Of a DNA stretch of 64,000 bases, positions 62,299-64,000 are shown piece by piece (the stretch's first letter is position 1; the number at the start of each line of letters is the position of its first letter). A program made the position numbers and the translations under genes. The DNA is taken from NCBI RefSeq assembly GCF_015330125.1, contig NZ_JADDXR010000002.1, forward strand, positions 3,794,685 to 3,858,684, in the 5' to 3' direction. Source of the DNA: Zobellia nedashkovskayae (GTDB lineage: Bacteria > Bacteroidota > Bacteroidia > Flavobacteriales > Flavobacteriaceae). The notes below the pieces were generated by a model. The model saw nothing but the letters and a program-made list of their open reading frames with translations, made no database searches and had not been told where the DNA came from.

Positions 62299-63543
62299 AT
62301 GGCAAGCAATAAGATAATTAAGAAAATACTTCTAGCGTTAAGTGTTGTTGGCCCAGGTCTATTTTTAATAGGTTACAATATTGGCACGGGGAGTGTCACT
62401 ACTATGGCCAAAACAGGAGCAGAACATGGTATGGGTTTATTTTGGGCTCTCGTACTCTCCTGTATATTCACCTATATACTTATGGTCGCTTATGGAAAGG
62501 TGACCTTGGTTTCGGGTCATACGGCTCTTTTTAATTTTAAAAAAGAATTTCGTTGGGGCTGGTTGCTTTCCTTGTATATCATTATTGCCTTGATAATAGG
62601 AGAATTACTAGCTCTTATGGGGGTCATGGGCATAGTTGCCGATCTTATACAAGAAGGAATCAAGTTAGCCTTTAACGGTCTGGAGTTGAACACATTTTAT
62701 ATCATACTTTTTTTCGTGATGATTCTCTATCTGTTCCTTTGGTTCGGGAAATACCAGATGTTCGAAAAAATACTTACGGTTCTCGTAATCATTATGGGGC
62801 TATCCTTTCTTGTGGTGTTCATTATGGTCAAACCTAGTATGGGCGCTTTGATCGAGGGTATGGTTCCCTCCATGCCTGGCACTCCCAGTGAATATATGTT
62901 AATAGCGGCTATTGCGGGAACTACCTGTTCGGCAGCAGTTTTTATTATGAGGAGCACGGTAGTGGCAGAGAAAGGTTGGGGGATAAAGGATATAAAAAAT
63001 GAAAAAAGAGATGCTTTTGTTTCTGCGGCTATGATGCTGTTTCTAAGTGGTGTAATTATGGCGGTAGGGGCAGGAACCCTTCATGTAATGGGTCTCAAAC
63101 TGGATAACACGGTAGATATGATACAGTTGTTCGAACCGATTGGGGGAAAACTATCGGCTTTTCTTTTGATTATAGGAATTGCCGGGGCGGGACTCTCCAC
63201 GGTGTTTCCAATTGTACTGATAGCTCCATGGCTAATTGCAGATTACACGGGGAAGCCAAGAGACATACACTCTAAGCAGTCCAGGGTTCTTATCGTCATA
63301 GCATTGTTATTTACTTTCGGGACTGTATTTATGGACGAAAAGCCACCTATTCTAATGGTTTTTTCTCAAGCTTTCCAAGCTTTTATTCTCCCGGCCGTAG
63401 CAATTCCCATTTATATTTTAATCAATAAGAAAACTTTGATGCACGGGCACAAGGCAGGTCTTAAAATGAATATAGGCATTATAGCGGTCATATTATTTTC
63501 TTTGATAACATCGTGGTTCGCCATGATGGAATTTATATACTAA
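62299..63543 (+). CDS. NRAMP-fold transporter lacking metal-binding motifs
   Basis: A 414-residue polytopic membrane protein of the NRAMP (Slc11) fold, about 11 TMs. The DPGN motif of TM1 is replaced by G29-T-G-S32 (GYNIGTGSV) and MPHN of TM6 by S211-A-A-V (GTTCSAAVFIMRS), so no acidic, Met or His ligand remains. Therefore it is very unlikely to carry Mn or Fe as canonical members do. It lies between nagA- and nagB-like genes, 48 and 10 bases away, which suggests uptake of an amino sugar or sugar acid. It differs from the atypical NRAMP at 867-2060. Confidence 0.88.
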   Translation: MASNKIIKKILLALSVVGPGLFLIGYNIGTGSVTTMAKTGAEHGMGLFWALVLSCIFTYILMVAYGKVTLVSGHTALFNFKKEFRWGWLLSLYIIIALIIGELLALMGVMGIVADLIQEGIKLAFNGLELNTFYIILFFVMILYLFLWFGKYQMFEKILTVLVIIMGLSFLVVFIMVKPSMGALIEGMVPSMPGTPSEYMLIAAIAGTTCSAAVFIMRSTVVAEKGWGIKDIKNEKRDAFVSAAMMLFLSGVIMAVGAGTLHVMGLKLDNTVDMIQLFEPIGGKLSAFLLIIGIAGAGLSTVFPIVLIAPWLIADYTGKPRDIHSKQSRVLIVIALLFTFGTVFMDEKPPILMVFSQAFQAFILPAVAIPIYILINKKTLMHGHKAGLKMNIGIIAVILFSLITSWFAMMEFIY

Positions 63544-63553
63544 AAAAACTAAA

Positions 63554-64000
63554 ATGAATACATCTTTTAAAATTAAGGAACTGAACATAGACGTATACCC
63601 AAAACCTGAGGAAATGGGGAAAGCGGCAGCTGATTTTGTTGAAAACAAAATAAATGAAGCAATCGAGTCAAAAGGCGTTGCCAGGATAATTCTGGCAACG
63701 GGTGCTTCTCAATTCACTTTTCTTAAGGCTCTGACTATAGCAAACATCGATTGGAGTAAAGTAATAGTATTTCATTTGGACGAATATTTCGGCATATCGG
63801 ATTCACATCCCGCCAGTTTTCGTAAATATTTAAAGGATAGGATTCTGGAAATAGTGAACCCTTCGGAGTCGTATTTTCTGAACGGTGATGCAGATGATAT
63901 TGAACATGAAATTAACGCATATACTGCTCGGTTGGAAGCGCATGATATAGATGTGGCCTGCATCGGAATAGGAGAGAACGGGCATATCGCCTTCAACGAC
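63554..64000 (+). CDS. nagB: Glucosamine-6-phosphate deaminase homologue, cut by the window end
   Basis: 149 residues visible, frame open to base 64000. FHLDEYFG (the DEY region), and GIGENGHIAFND (the GxG-x2-GHIAFN motif) match NagB/6-phosphogluconolactonase-family proteins. NagB converts glucosamine-6-P to fructose-6-P and ammonia. Within the family the active-site Asp of GDGHIAFN is Asn here (ENGH). It starts 10 bases after the NRAMP-like gene and belongs to its operon. Downstream content is not visible. Confidence 0.88.
   Translation, partial: MNTSFKIKELNIDVYPKPEEMGKAAADFVENKINEAIESKGVARIILATGASQFTFLKALTIANIDWSKVIVFHLDEYFGISDSHPASFRKYLKDRILEIVNPSESYFLNGDADDIEHEINAYTARLEAHDIDVACIGIGENGHIAFND

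Noticed and set aside
1..64000. tRNA, rRNA, integrase, transposase or prophage genes
   Set aside because: None were seen on either strand; intergenic cloverleaf-like stretches or transposase motifs were not found by eye.

Overview
This window comes from a low-GC Bacteroidota chromosome, most likely a marine Flavobacteriaceae species (Maribacter/Zobellia-like, an inference). The support is: AT-rich intergenic DNA; TAnnTTTG-type -7 promoter elements upstream of many genes with few Shine-Dalgarno sites; MacAB-TolC, LytS/LytTR, DUF6515, CotH and KTSC families typical of the class; and lipoprotein signals of the SCxx type. I see no rRNA, tRNA, CRISPR array, integrase or intact insertion sequence.

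Layout. 0-7.3 kb: the end of a peroxiredoxin, an atypical NRAMP-family transporter, a MarR regulator with two strong operators, a SigZ-type sigma factor, a PhzF-like protein, a conserved secreted lipoprotein, a Crp/Fnr regulator and an exported RidA-like protein. Two ~80% identical 89-bp intergenic repeats lie here. 7.3-11.5 kb: a minus-strand operon (TetR, nitroreductase, CurA-like reductase, iron alcohol dehydrogenase, DJ-1/PfpI) that looks like a reactive-electrophile defence unit, with a perfect palindromic operator. 11.6-16.6 kb: a GAF protein, an outer-membrane-like protein, a PLP decarboxylase divergent from a LysR regulator, and a thioredoxin-fold protein. 16.6-28.6 kb: two paralogous AraC regulators around redox and oxygenase genes (a broken aldo/keto reductase, AlkB, nitroreductase, quinone reductases, cupin, crotonase, 2OG-Fe(II) oxygenase, SDR). 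Two promoters share a tandem AraC-like motif with identical spacing, and there is a striking heptamer repeat array.

28.6-36 kb: a 1-kb non-coding stretch, a GH63-like glucosidase, a PAP2 phosphatase, an ornithine cyclodeaminase-family enzyme and a CotH-kinase lipoprotein. 36.3-45.8 kb: TolC, MacA-like adaptor, MacB-like ATPase and permease, then a LytS-type sensor kinase and a LytTR response regulator. The kinase and regulator are separated by three exported proteins (YHYH, PEBP/YbhB and an unrecognised lipoprotein). 45.9-54 kb: RNA and cold-stress housekeeping functions (GreA/B-like factor, KTSC/J-domain protein, two DEAD-box helicases, a cold-shock protein, a single-domain helicase remnant) plus a zinc-ribbon/degenerate-SDR fusion. 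54-57.5 kb: polysaccharide deacetylase, SDR and a secreted protein.

58-64 kb (continuing past the right edge): a LacI-controlled catabolic operon with a Tat-exported Gfo/Idh/MocA oxidoreductase, a 3-keto-glycoside hydrolase-like (DUF1080) lipoprotein, a NagA homologue with a signal-like N-terminus, an NRAMP-fold transporter that has lost both metal-binding motifs, and a NagB homologue. Together these suggest an undescribed route for taking up and breaking down an amino-sugar derivative, with the NRAMP-like protein as an organic-solute carrier. This is the best candidate here for a novel system.
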